Positions 1 through 5,193 of a stretch of 5,541 nt of DNA are shown here, one piece after another. The notes below the pieces were generated by a model. That model was not told where the DNA came from and ran no database searches. It saw nothing but the letters and a program-made list of their open reading frames with translations. The stretch is taken from the NCBI GenBank assembly GCA_007122945.1, contig SKSP01000028.1, positions 1 through 5,541 of the forward strand, in the 5' to 3' direction. Numbering within the stretch: position 1 is the first letter of the stretch; every line of letters begins with the position of its first letter. This stretch comes from Ilumatobacteraceae bacterium. Its GTDB lineage: Bacteria > Actinomycetota > Acidimicrobiia > Acidimicrobiales > Ilumatobacteraceae. The position numbers and the translations under genes are program-made.

Positions 1-1352
1 CCCGGGAGGTGTTCCTCGAAGAACGCCTTGAACCCGGCGATCGCTTCGTGGAGCGACGCCCCGTGCTCGATCAGCTCGGCCATCCGATCCGGATCGGTTC
101 CCGCGTCGAACACCTCCTCGACCAGGGCCCGGATCTCGGCCTCGCCCTCCTGTCGGGTCCCGACGACTTCTTCGGTGCGCGCGTTCGGATCCGCTGACGC
201 GTCCCGGAGGAACTCCTCGGGATCGAGCTCCAGCAACGCACGAGCCGGACGGTCGAGGACGAACACGCGATCCCCGACTGCCGCGAGCCCCGAGAGCTGG
301 TCGATTCGGCGCCCGCCCGGCAACGAACGGCGTCCCACGACTGCTCCGGTGGACATGTCGATCCGCAACACGATGGCGGTGGGGTCGTCGAGCGCCGACA
401 CCGTCACCCAGATCGCGTCCGTCGTCGCCACCGGCCCGGTGGGTCGTTCGGCGAGGAGATCGTCGGTCGACAGATCGGTGACGGTGACGTCGAGCGTCTC
501 CGGATCGATCCTGCCGAGCGTGGCGTCCACCTGGTTGACGAACCAGACGGCGTCCGCGCCGACATGAGCGAACATCGGTGCCACGCCGGTGGGCACCCGC
601 TGCACGAGCGTCCCGGTGGCGTCGAGGCGGAGGATCTCGTTGCTGTCGAATCGGGGCACCCAGATCGAACCGAATCCGGAGGCCGAGCCCACCGCCTCAC
701 CCTCGCCGTCCAGCGCGACGGGTTCGCCGACCTCGCCGGTCGCCGGATCGAGTCGAACGAGTGCGCCGGGCGCCGCGGTGACCTCCATCCACGTCGCACC
801 ATCGGGCCCGGCGAACACCAGGCCAGCCGGCGAACCGACGTCGAGCACCGGGCCCTTCGTGAACGTGGTCCGGTCGAGCCCGACCACCTCCGTGCCGTCG
901 AGATCGCTCAACCAGATCGTGGTGTCGGCCACGCTCGGCAGGACGCGCTCGCCGCTGAGCCCCTCCACCTCATGCGCGTCCACGTCCCCGGTCCGTGGAT
1001 CGATCCGCACCACGACGCCCCCGCTCCCCGTCGCGTACAGATGGGTGCCGTCGCCGCGCAAGAACCGCAGCTCGGCATCGAGCCCGATCTCCCCGATCAC
1101 GACGGCGGGAGCGATCCCGGCCACGCTCCCGGTGCCGATCGGAACACTGGTCGTCGGCGCGACCGGAAGCGTCGTCTCGGCCCCGACGGAGGCGGCAGCG
1201 CCTCCCGCGCGGGCGCCGGCATCCGCGAGATCGACGCCGTCGTCGTCGCTGCAGGCCGAGATCGCGACCGCGGCCACCAGCAGTGTGGTCACGGGTCGTC
1301 GAGCGGTCCGCGCCCACGACCGGCGAGGAACGTGGGTGGATGTCGTGGTCAT
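1..1352 (-). CDS. Lipoprotein with seven-repeat beta-propeller (Vgb/YncE-like), 3' end outside window
   Basis: I read this frame by hand: it is open from the ATG at 1352 to base 3, at least 450 codons, and continues past the window. The N-terminus has an arginine-rich n-region (RRSWARTARRP), a hydrophobic stretch (about residues 22-33) and an ISA-C lipobox with Cys34, so a lipid-anchored exported protein is expected. After a Thr/Ala-rich linker come seven repeats of about 39-48 residues with cores such as TIWLSD, SIWVPRFDSNEILRLD, AVWFVNQVD and AIWVTV, at roughly residues 104, 147, 188, 231, 270, 315 and 363. This matches one turn of a seven-bladed propeller of the virginiamycin-B-lyase/YncE type; no catalytic residues are evident, so I do not call it a lyase. 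From residue 402 a separate helical segment starts (EIRALVEEVFDAG), loosely like the NTF2-like/MTB12 fold. A strong ribosome site AAGGAGGT lies inside the preceding gene's last codons. Last gene visible of the sigma operon; probably the extracytoplasmic sensor or ligand-binding part. Confidence 0.88.
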   Translation of the reverse strand, partial: MTTTSTHVPRRSWARTARRPVTTLLVAAVAISACSDDDGVDLADAGARAGGAAASVGAETTLPVAPTTSVPIGTGSVAGIAPAVVIGEIGLDAELRFLRGDGTHLYATGSGGVVVRIDPRTGDVDAHEVEGLSGERVLPSVADTTIWLSDLDGTEVVGLDRTTFTKGPVLDVGSPAGLVFAGPDGATWMEVTAAPGALVRLDPATGEVGEPVALDGEGEAVGSASGFGSIWVPRFDSNEILRLDATGTLVQRVPTGVAPMFAHVGADAVWFVNQVDATLGRIDPETLDVTVTDLSTDDLLAERPTGPVATTDAIWVTVSALDDPTAIVLRIDMSTGAVVGRRSLPGGRRIDQLSGLAAVGDRVFVLDRPARALLELDPEEFLRDASADPNARTEEVVGTRQEGEAEIRALVEEVFDAGTDPDRMAELIEHGASLHEAIAGFKAFFEEHLP

Positions 1353-1353
1353 G

Positions 1354-1929
1354 TCAACCTCCTTGATCGATCGTGGTGTCACCCGACGGGCGACAGACGT
1401 CGAACGGTTCCTCCGAGAGCAGCGCCTCACCGAGCGCGACGGCCTGCCACGAGTGCTCGTCCGTCGTCGAGGTCGGGCCGCTGGCTCTCGTCGTGACGGC
1501 GAGACCGGCGATCGCCACGAACCGGTCGAATCGACGCTGGACCTCGGCCGACGGCGTGAGGTCCGCCAGGTGACGGGCCGCGGCTCGGAGACGATCGACG
1601 TGTTCGCCGAGGTGCTCGCGCGCTGCGTCATCGGTCGGCTCGGCGAGTGCGCCCACCACGGCGCCGATGTCGGTACAGACGTCAGCGACGGTCGGTGCAC
1701 CGATCGACAGGTTCGGAGCGTCCGACAACTCGACGGGACCGGTCGGGTCGGACGTGGCCAACACGAGGGCGAGACCGGCCGACCCGACCACGAGGATCGC
1801 GGCTGCCGCGAGCTTCACCCACGATGGCGAACCGCGGTCGAGATCACCGAGCGGTGGGGGAACCGCATCGCGAACCACGGTTGCCCGCACCTCGTCGGCA
1901 GCAGCGCGGAGCACGCGCTCGACCATCAT
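1354..1929 (-). CDS. Single-pass membrane protein, candidate anti-sigma factor
   Basis: 191 residues starting MMVERVL. A short cytosolic segment of about 35 residues is followed by one membrane helix (about residues 37-59) and an alanine-rich, mostly helical outer domain of about 130 residues. Two cysteines (Cys85 and Cys179) in that outer part could form a disulfide. The start ATG overlaps the sigma factor stop as ATGA, with GGAGGG a few bases upstream inside the sigma gene, so the two are translationally coupled. Position after an ECF sigma gene and the topology suggest an anti-sigma or sigma-regulating partner. However, the inner segment is much shorter than a standard anti-sigma domain and has no HxxxCxxC zinc motif, so the role is inferred from context. 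It could equally be an accessory membrane protein of the lipoprotein encoded next. Confidence 0.85.
   Translation of the reverse strand: MMVERVLRAAADEVRATVVRDAVPPPLGDLDRGSPSWVKLAAAAILVVGSAGLALVLATSDPTGPVELSDAPNLSIGAPTVADVCTDIGAVVGALAEPTDDAAREHLGEHVDRLRAAARHLADLTPSAEVQRRFDRFVAIAGLAVTTRASGPTSTTDEHSWQAVALGEALLSEEPFDVCRPSGDTTIDQGG
1357..1364 (-). promoter_or_regulatory. Shine-Dalgarno of the lipoprotein gene, embedded in the upstream gene
   Basis: The minus strand reads AAGGAGGT followed by TGA, C and the ATG at 1352. The site overlaps the last codons (Gln-Gly-Gly) of the membrane protein, and its stop codon lies between the site and the start. This fixes the lipoprotein start and implies coupling between termination of one gene and initiation of the next. 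Confidence 0.8.
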
Positions 1930-2588
1930 TGCTCACCCTCCGGTCGTTTCCCGTCCGTCATCACACTCGTCAGCGGTGCGCGGAGCGCCTCCCGAGCGCG
2001 GACCAGATGGGTCCGCACCGTTCCGGGAGCGCAGTCGAGCGTCTCGGCGATCTCGTCGACGGTCAGATCCGAGCCGTAGTAGAGCGCGATCACCTCGGCC
2101 TGCCGCTGGGGCAACGTGCGTACCGCCTCCCACACCGCCTGAGCATCTGCGGACGGGCCGTCGACGTCGGGCGTCCTCGTCAATCGCAGCAGCGACCGTG
2201 CGGCGGTGCGCTGTCGGCGCCACCTCGACGCGGCGAGGTTGAGCACCGCTCGCCGCACCCAGGCCCCCGGACGTTCGTAGGCCGAGATCCGGCCCCAGTC
2301 CCGGTAGGCCCGGAGCATCGCCTCCTGCACCAGATCCTCGGCGACGTCTCGGCGTCCGGTCAGGGTGAAGGCGAGCCCGACGAGGGGGCCGTACTCCGCC
2401 TCGTAGAGCTGTTCGAAGCTGCGGATCTCGACGAACTCGAGGCGAGCCGAGCCGGTCGTGTCGGCGTCGTGCCCGTCAGCGTGGCTCGTGTCGGCGGCGC
2501 TCGTGCCAGCATCGTCGACGACGGACGCCCGCGTGGCAGCCGGCGAGACCGAGCCATGGCTCCGGGAACTGCGGCGGACCGATCGCAT
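1926..2588 (-). CDS. ECF-type sigma-70 family RNA polymerase sigma factor
   Basis: 220 residues from the ATG at 2588. Region 2 spans about residues 57-130, with LYEAEYGPLVGLAFTLTG followed by DVAEDLVQEAMLRAY, the RNA-polymerase-binding helix typical of ECF sigmas, and the -10-recognition helix around WVRRAVLNLAASRWRR. Region 4 spans about 150-205, with LPQRQAEVIALYY and the HTH segment LTVDEIAETLDCAPGTVRTHL. A linker of about 20 residues replaces region 3, as expected for group 4. The start is chosen because GGAGGGG precedes it by two bases and no other ATG, GTG or TTG was found before region 2. The same frame stays open to 2744, but that extension translates the tRNA-like element and has no good ribosome site. 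The N-terminal tail of about 55 residues, rich in Asp, His and Ser, is longer than usual. First gene of the operon with the membrane protein and the propeller lipoprotein. Confidence 0.93.
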   Translation of the reverse strand: MRSVRRSSRSHGSVSPAATRASVVDDAGTSAADTSHADGHDADTTGSARLEFVEIRSFEQLYEAEYGPLVGLAFTLTGRRDVAEDLVQEAMLRAYRDWGRISAYERPGAWVRRAVLNLAASRWRRQRTAARSLLRLTRTPDVDGPSADAQAVWEAVRTLPQRQAEVIALYYGSDLTVDEIAETLDCAPGTVRTHLVRAREALRAPLTSVMTDGKRPEGEQ

Positions 2589-2590
2589 CA

Positions 2591-2597
2591 CCCCTCC
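2591..2597 (-). promoter_or_regulatory. Shine-Dalgarno deciding the sigma factor start
   Basis: The minus strand reads GGAGGGG then TG then ATG (2588). The spacing is slightly short but the match is good. It argues for the 220-residue product over the 272-residue open frame that begins at 2744. Confidence 0.6.
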
Positions 2598-2613
2598 ACA
2601 CGCACGAGCACCC

Positions 2614-2637
2614 GTTCGCGCAGACACGGCCGCGAAC
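2614..2637 (-). promoter_or_regulatory. Inverted repeat in the sigma operon leader
   Basis: Perfect 7-base arms, GTTCGCG (2614-2620) and CGCGAAC (2631-2637), are separated by 10 bases. They lie 26-49 bases upstream of the sigma start and just downstream of the tRNA-like element. It could be a leader hairpin or an operator; nothing in the sequence decides between them, and a 7-base GC-rich repeat can arise by chance. Confidence 0.35.
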
Positions 2638-2659
2638 GACCGTCGGGGGAACTCTGGTC

Positions 2660-2715
2660 GGCGATGCGGGCCTCGATCCCACGACCTCCACGGTGTGAGC
2701 GCCCCCAACCGCGAC
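2660..2715 (-). repeat. tRNA-like repeat element, copy 1
   Basis: Read on the minus strand this resembles the 3' part of a tRNA: a D-loop-like GGTTGG, an anticodon-loop-like CTCACAC (CAC in the anticodon position), AGGTC like a variable loop, then a T-arm-like GTGGG-ATCGAGG-CCCGC hairpin and ATCGCC like a 3' acceptor strand. There is no matching 5' acceptor strand upstream, the anticodon stem pairs over only three base pairs, and the T-loop begins with A instead of T. It is therefore not a functional tRNA gene as seen. A second copy in the same orientation lies at 4981-5036 (49 of 56 bases identical). It sits in the divergent intergenic region, in the predicted leader of the sigma operon. A tRNA-derived repeat, a small structured RNA or an old attachment-site scar are all possible. 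Confidence 0.6.
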
Positions 2716-2720
2716 TTCAA

Positions 2721-2749
2721 GTTGTAGTGACTCCACCAGGCCACGGCAA
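2721..2749 (-). promoter_or_regulatory. Predicted promoter of the sigma operon
   Basis: The minus strand has TTGCCG (2749-2744) and TACAAC (2726-2721) separated by 17 bases, each matching four of six consensus positions of a housekeeping promoter. Transcription would start near 2714, at the edge of the tRNA-like element, which would make that element the first part of the leader RNA. Chance matches of this quality are common, so this is a suggestion only. The sigma factor may instead use its own promoter. Confidence 0.35.
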
Positions 2750-2830
2750 GCCCCCGTCCGAGGTGGGCGCGCCGTCATCGGGTACGGTCGCCGGAACCCG
2801 ACGAGGCCCGACCGACACGAGGGGGTCACG

Positions 2831-3406
2831 ATGGCCGAGGTCCTGTTGTTCCACCATGCGCTCGGGCGTACGCCCGGGGTGACCGCGCTCGCCGATCGAC
2901 TGCGGGCGGCGGGCCACACCGTGCACCTGCGCGACCTGTACGACGGTCATACCTTCGACGACATCGAGACCGGCGTGGCGCACGCCGACGACATCGGGTT
3001 CGAGAACCTGCTCGAACGTGCCCGGAACGTCGCAGAGGATCTCCCCGATCGTCTGGTGTACGCGGGCATCTCCCTCGGGGTGCTCCCGGCGCAGCAGCTC
3101 GCCCAGACCCGGCCCGGCGCTGCGGGGGCCGTGCTGATGGAGGCCTGCGTGCCGCCCTCCGAGTTCGCCGACGGCTGGCCGTCGGAGGTGCCCGTGCAGG
3201 TGCACGGGATGGATGCGGACGCCTTCTTCGCCGGCGAGGGCGACCTCGACGTCGCCCGCGAGCTCGTGGCGTCCACCACCGGGGCCGAACTGTTCCTCTA
3301 CCCGGGCGACGGGCACCTGTTCACGGATCCGGGTTCGGCGTCGTTCGACCCCGACGCCACCGACCTGCTCGTCGAGCGCGTGCTCGCGTTCCTGCACGCC
3401 GGGTGA
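2831..3406 (+). CDS. Dienelactone hydrolase family protein (alpha/beta hydrolase)
   Basis: 191 residues beginning MAEVLLFHHALGRTPGV, a typical start for this family. The nucleophile elbow is YAGISLGV with Ser81 where classical dienelactone hydrolases carry cysteine. The catalytic acid is probably Asp128 or Asp130 in HGMDADAFF, and the catalytic histidine is His162 in PGDGHLFTD. The length is close to that of short actinobacterial members, and the order nucleophile, acid, histidine is complete, so it should be an active cytoplasmic esterase-type hydrolase. The substrate is unknown; chlorocatechol degradation is not implied, because no pathway genes are nearby. The ATG at 2831 is preceded by GAGGGGG. 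It is transcribed divergently from the sigma operon and converges on the B12-domain regulator. Confidence 0.9.
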   Translation: MAEVLLFHHALGRTPGVTALADRLRAAGHTVHLRDLYDGHTFDDIETGVAHADDIGFENLLERARNVAEDLPDRLVYAGISLGVLPAQQLAQTRPGAAGAVLMEACVPPSEFADGWPSEVPVQVHGMDADAFFAGEGDLDVARELVASTTGAELFLYPGDGHLFTDPGSASFDPDATDLLVERVLAFLHAG

Positions 3407-3424
3407 GCGATGGGTCAGCGGCGG

Positions 3425-3449
3425 GGGCTATTCCTTCGGAGTGCAGCCC
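3425..3449. terminator. Hairpin between convergent genes, candidate bidirectional terminator
   Basis: GGGCT-ATTCC, loop TTC, GGAGT, two unpaired bases, AGCCC: ten base pairs including one G-T. It lies in the 67-base gap between the hydrolase stop and the regulator stop, so it would serve both strands. No T-run follows on either side, so it would be a weak or non-canonical terminator. Confidence 0.35.
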
Positions 3450-3473
3450 GGGCCCAGCTCCACGAAGTCCTCG

Positions 3474-4241
3474 TCACCTCGACCGCGCCTGGTCGACGAG
3501 TTCCTGGAGTGTCCGTCCCGGCCTCCCCGTGAGTGTCCTCACACCGAGCGCAGACAGCCGAGCGGCGGTGCGCGCCACGTCGTCGTGCACTGCGGGCGTG
3601 GTCACGGTGAGGACGGCGAGGTCGGGATCCGCCTCAGCACAGAACCGCACCAGCTCCTCCGCCGGCATGTCGGCGCCGAGGTGGTGGACGTGCCAGTTGT
3701 CCTCGCGCAGTGCGGCGGCGGCCATCGACGTCGGCAGGACGTGGTGGTCGCCCGACAGCGCGGCCACCATGGCCGTCCCACGTCGACGGCCGCGCGGCGT
3801 CGGGTGCTGATCGCCGATGATCCGGTCGACGATGGCGGAGGCCTGGTGCTCGACCCAGATCGGGAGGCGACCGGTGTGCCACTCGGTGCCGACCCGACGA
3901 AGCGCCGGCACGAGCACCTCCTGCATCACGGTGGTGAAGCGGACGCCGTCCTCAACGAGCTTCGCGACGGCGGAGCGAGCGGCCCGCTCGTCCCCGGCCA
4001 CCAAGTGGTTGAACATCCGGTCCGCGAGAGGTTCGAACCCGCCACGGGGACGCCGGGTCCGCGGGGGCTGCGGCTCGTCGCGTCGCTCGGCGAAGGCCGC
4101 CACGTCATCCGGGTCGAGCCGGTAACGCCCACGGACGCGTACGGCGGGCAACTCGCCCGAACGCACCCAACGGTACGCCGTCTGGTAGTGCACGCCGAGC
4201 TGTTCCGCCGCTGCGAGGAGGTCGATGTCGTCGCCCGCCAC
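3474..4241 (-). CDS. Excisionase-type HTH / B12-binding regulator with CarH-like W-x9-EH motif
   Basis: 255 residues from a GTG at 4241. Residues about 5-54 are an excisionase/MerR-like winged HTH (LLAAAEQLGVHYQTAYRWV, then VRGRYRLDPDDVAAF). Next come a basic Pro/Arg linker and a four-helix bundle (about 70-145) ending in W-HTGRLPIWV-EH. This is exactly the W-x9-EH signature that packs against the adenosyl group in CarH/LitR photoreceptors. The Rossmann-like B12 domain follows. GDHHVLP fits D-x-H-x-x-G with Pro for Gly and supplies the candidate lower-ligand histidine. AVLTVTTPA and LTGRPGRTLQELV match later cobalamin-contact segments, with some drift from the usual GG. Likely a cytoplasmic DNA-binding regulator responding to adenosylcobalamin and possibly light. 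The frame is open to a GTG at 4289 (271 residues), but those extra codons are AT-rich, promoter-like and lack a ribosome site. Last gene of the small-membrane-protein operon. Confidence 0.9.
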   Translation of the reverse strand: MAGDDIDLLAAAEQLGVHYQTAYRWVRSGELPAVRVRGRYRLDPDDVAAFAERRDEPQPPRTRRPRGGFEPLADRMFNHLVAGDERAARSAVAKLVEDGVRFTTVMQEVLVPALRRVGTEWHTGRLPIWVEHQASAIVDRIIGDQHPTPRGRRRGTAMVAALSGDHHVLPTSMAAAALREDNWHVHHLGADMPAEELVRFCAEADPDLAVLTVTTPAVHDDVARTAARLSALGVRTLTGRPGRTLQELVDQARSR

Positions 4242-4290
4242 AGGGGGAAACGATACCGGTGCGGCCAATTCATACTTAATGCTGCTCACA
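4242..4290 (-). promoter_or_regulatory. AT-rich segment before the B12 regulator, possible promoter and leaderless start
   Basis: The stretch stands out from its GC-rich surroundings (minus strand ATTAAGTATGAATTGG). TATCGT (4255-4250) lies 8 bases upstream of the GTG at 4241, a spacing that would fit a leaderless transcript. The GTG is preceded by CCCCCT and has no Shine-Dalgarno. A -35 element is at best weak (TTAAGT or TAAGTA). It may allow the regulator to be expressed apart from the upstream operon, or hold its own binding site. Confidence 0.35.
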
Positions 4291-4437
4291 ACGAACGGGC
4301 GACGACTTCGATCTGAGATCGACCCCGAGCACGTCGGCGAGTTCCTCGGGTGGCATCGTCAACGATGCGGAGCGCGACAGCGTGCTCCAGGCGTGCCCGC
4401 CACCGACGGTGAGAACTCCATCACGACGTTGGGGCAT
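4276..4437 (-). CDS. Doubtful 53-residue ORF between the membrane-protein genes and the regulator
   Basis: Open from the ATG at 4437 (or a GTG at 4443) to a TAA at 4276. It fills the gap between the 58-residue membrane protein, whose stop is 8 bases upstream, and the regulator. The product, MPQRRDGVLTVGGGHAW onward, has no membrane segment; PPEELADVLGVDL could be a short helix-turn-helix-like piece but I do not recognise it. There is no convincing ribosome site: AAGGTGA lies too far from the ATG and about 10 bases from the GTG. It could be expressed by re-initiation, or be leftover spacer. Confidence 0.35.
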   Translation of the reverse strand: MPQRRDGVLTVGGGHAWSTLSRSASLTMPPEELADVLGVDLRSKSSPVRCEQH

Positions 4438-4445
4438 CGGCACCG

Positions 4446-4622
4446 TCAGAACTTCACCTTCATGAGTGCTCGAGCACGAGAAGAGAACCGGAGCGACCCC
4501 GCCGGCTGCTCGGGATGGTCGTCCATCTGGCGGTCCGTCAGGAGCAGCCCGCCGGCGACGACCGTGCCGTAGACGGTGATCAGGAACACGATGATGCCGA
4601 TGACGAAGATCGCGAGAGTCAT
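4446..4622 (-). CDS. 58-residue single-helix membrane protein
   Basis: Begins MTLAIFVIGIIVFLITVYGT and ends MKVKF. One membrane helix occupies about residues 3-27 and ends in a Gly/Leu-rich VVAGGLLLT, followed by a charged 30-residue cytosolic tail (DRQMDDHPEQP). Support is strong for such a small gene: GAGGAGGT lies 6 bases before the ATG, and the ATG overlaps the previous stop as ATGA. No enzyme or transporter motif is visible. Paired small membrane proteins like this often form a complex, and the coupling to the 72-residue partner suggests equal synthesis. Function unknown. Confidence 0.8.
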   Translation of the reverse strand: MTLAIFVIGIIVFLITVYGTVVAGGLLLTDRQMDDHPEQPAGSLRFSSRARALMKVKF

Positions 4623-4837
4623 GACCGGACCTCCTCACGAACGTCGGCGGCCGGGACGGCGACCGGGGTGAGCAGCAACGTCCCCAACGAGTGGATCGAC
4701 GGCACCCACAGGCCGACGAAGATGCCGGCCGTCGTCTGGTCCTGGACGAAGTACAGCCAGACCGAGAACAAGAACGACAGGAAGCCGGCGACGAGGAACG
4801 GCAGCTTCAGCCGGACGGGGATGGGAAATCGATTCAT
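4619..4837 (-). CDS. 72-residue two-helix membrane protein
   Basis: Begins MNRFPIPVRLKLPFLVAG. Two membrane helices, about residues 12-31 and 37-57, are joined by a short polar turn (VQDQTTAG); the second contains GIFVGLWVPSIHSLG. Basic residues before helix 1 and the acidic tail (DVREEVRS) put both ends probably in the cytosol. The ATG at 4837 is chosen because AAAGGA lies just upstream; a GTG eight codons earlier has no such site. First gene of the minus-strand set leading to the B12-domain regulator. I do not recognise a named family; the same membrane-helix style occurs in small conserved hypothetical proteins. Confidence 0.78.
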   Translation of the reverse strand: MNRFPIPVRLKLPFLVAGFLSFLFSVWLYFVQDQTTAGIFVGLWVPSIHSLGTLLLTPVAVPAADVREEVRS

Positions 4838-4862
4838 GGTGGTCCTTTCAGGAGGTACCACC
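4838..4862 (-). promoter_or_regulatory. Leader hairpin that would cover the ribosome site of the 72-residue gene
   Basis: The minus strand reads GGTGGT, ACCT (bulge), CCT, loop GAA, AGG, ACCACC and then ATG. Nine base pairs form around a four-base bulge, and the AGG of the Shine-Dalgarno is inside the stem. Such a fold could lower translation until opened. No ligand-binding domain is seen, so it is not called a riboswitch. Confidence 0.4.
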
Positions 4863-4895
4863 GAATCAACCTTCTTTAGTGTTATTTATTCCGCG
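4863..4895 (-). promoter_or_regulatory. AT-rich presumed promoter of the small-membrane-protein/B12-regulator operon
   Basis: The minus strand reads GGAATAAATAACACTAAAG, AT-rich in a GC-rich window and directly upstream of the first gene of the operon. I cannot assign a clean -35/-10 pair. Its composition and place make it the likely promoter, and a possible target of the B12-domain regulator. The rest of the stretch up to 5077 holds a weak 6-base inverted repeat (ACGGCC 4915-4920, GGCCGT 4938-4943) and the second tRNA-like copy, with no gene I can support. Confidence 0.35.
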
Positions 4896-4980
4896 GATTC
4901 CCGAAGTGGGTGGGACGGCCTTGCATCACGCGGCGCTGGCCGTTCAGGAGCGGGGACGAACCGCCTTCCGGGAACGCCAT

Positions 4981-5036
4981 GGCGATACGGGCCTCGATCC
5001 CATGACCTCCACGATGTGAACGTCTCCAACCTCGAC
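4981..5036 (-). repeat. tRNA-like repeat element, copy 2
   Basis: Same orientation as the copy at 2660-2715, with seven differences in 56 bases, six of them transitions. On the minus strand: GGTTGG, loop TTCACAT, AGGTC, T-arm-like ATGGG-ATCGAGG-CCCGT, then ATCGCC. The T-stem closing pair is A-T here and G-C in copy 1, so pairing is kept. It begins about 40 bases beyond the stop of the propeller remnant. No promoter resembling that of copy 1 is visible in front of it. Not a full tRNA gene, for the reasons given for copy 1. Confidence 0.6.
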
Positions 5037-5077
5037 CCCGCCTGTCGCTTCTTCGTTTCGGACTCTGCGATCGGTGA

Positions 5078-5188
5078 TCAGAACGGCACGATCTTCGACA
5101 CGCTGTTCGAGCCGTTGTTGGCAACCCAGATGTTGCCGCCGCCGAACGCCACCTCGGCAGGCGTCGCAGCGACTGCGTCGCTTACTGG
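5078..5188 (-). pseudogene. C-terminal remnant of a second beta-propeller protein
   Basis: Between in-frame stops at 5189 and 5078 the minus strand encodes about 36 residues ending NIWVANNGSNSVSKIVPF. TPAEVAFGGGNIWVANNGSNSVSKI is the textbook last blade of a Vgb/YncE-like propeller, much closer to consensus than most blades of the lipoprotein at the left edge. There is no start codon with a ribosome site, and the sequence further upstream does not continue the propeller in any minus frame I read. I call it the 3' end of a truncated gene, probably left by a deletion or rearrangement. A frameshift further upstream with more blades beyond the window is less likely, because a nucleotidyltransferase gene begins 190 bases away on the other strand. 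Confidence 0.7.
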
Positions 5189-5193
5189 TCAAG

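Noticed and set aside
564..1496. Long plus-strand frames across 28-2882 (for example 564-1496, 589-2079, 1647-2882)
   Set aside because: They are antisense shadows of the lipoprotein, membrane-protein and sigma genes; products are Arg/Pro/Ser-rich without domains, and they cross real gene boundaries.
2660..2715. A functional tRNA-Val(CAC) gene at the tRNA-like element (and likewise at 4981-5036)
   Set aside because: No 5' acceptor strand complementary to ATCGCC lies upstream, the anticodon stem keeps only three pairs, and the T-loop lacks the TTC start.
2589..2744. N-terminal extension of the sigma factor to the ATG at 2744 (272 residues)
   Set aside because: The extension translates the tRNA-like element and the inverted repeat, has no ribosome site, and a good site precedes the ATG at 2588.
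3213..4316. Plus-strand 367-codon frame opposite the B12 regulator
   Set aside because: Begins inside the hydrolase gene in another frame and runs antisense through the regulator; no domain is visible.
4882..5192. Minus-strand ORFs spanning the second tRNA-like element (4882-5124 and 4944-5192)
   Set aside because: They are out of frame with the propeller remnant, translate the repeat, and have Arg/Ser-rich products typical of shadow frames in GC-rich DNA.
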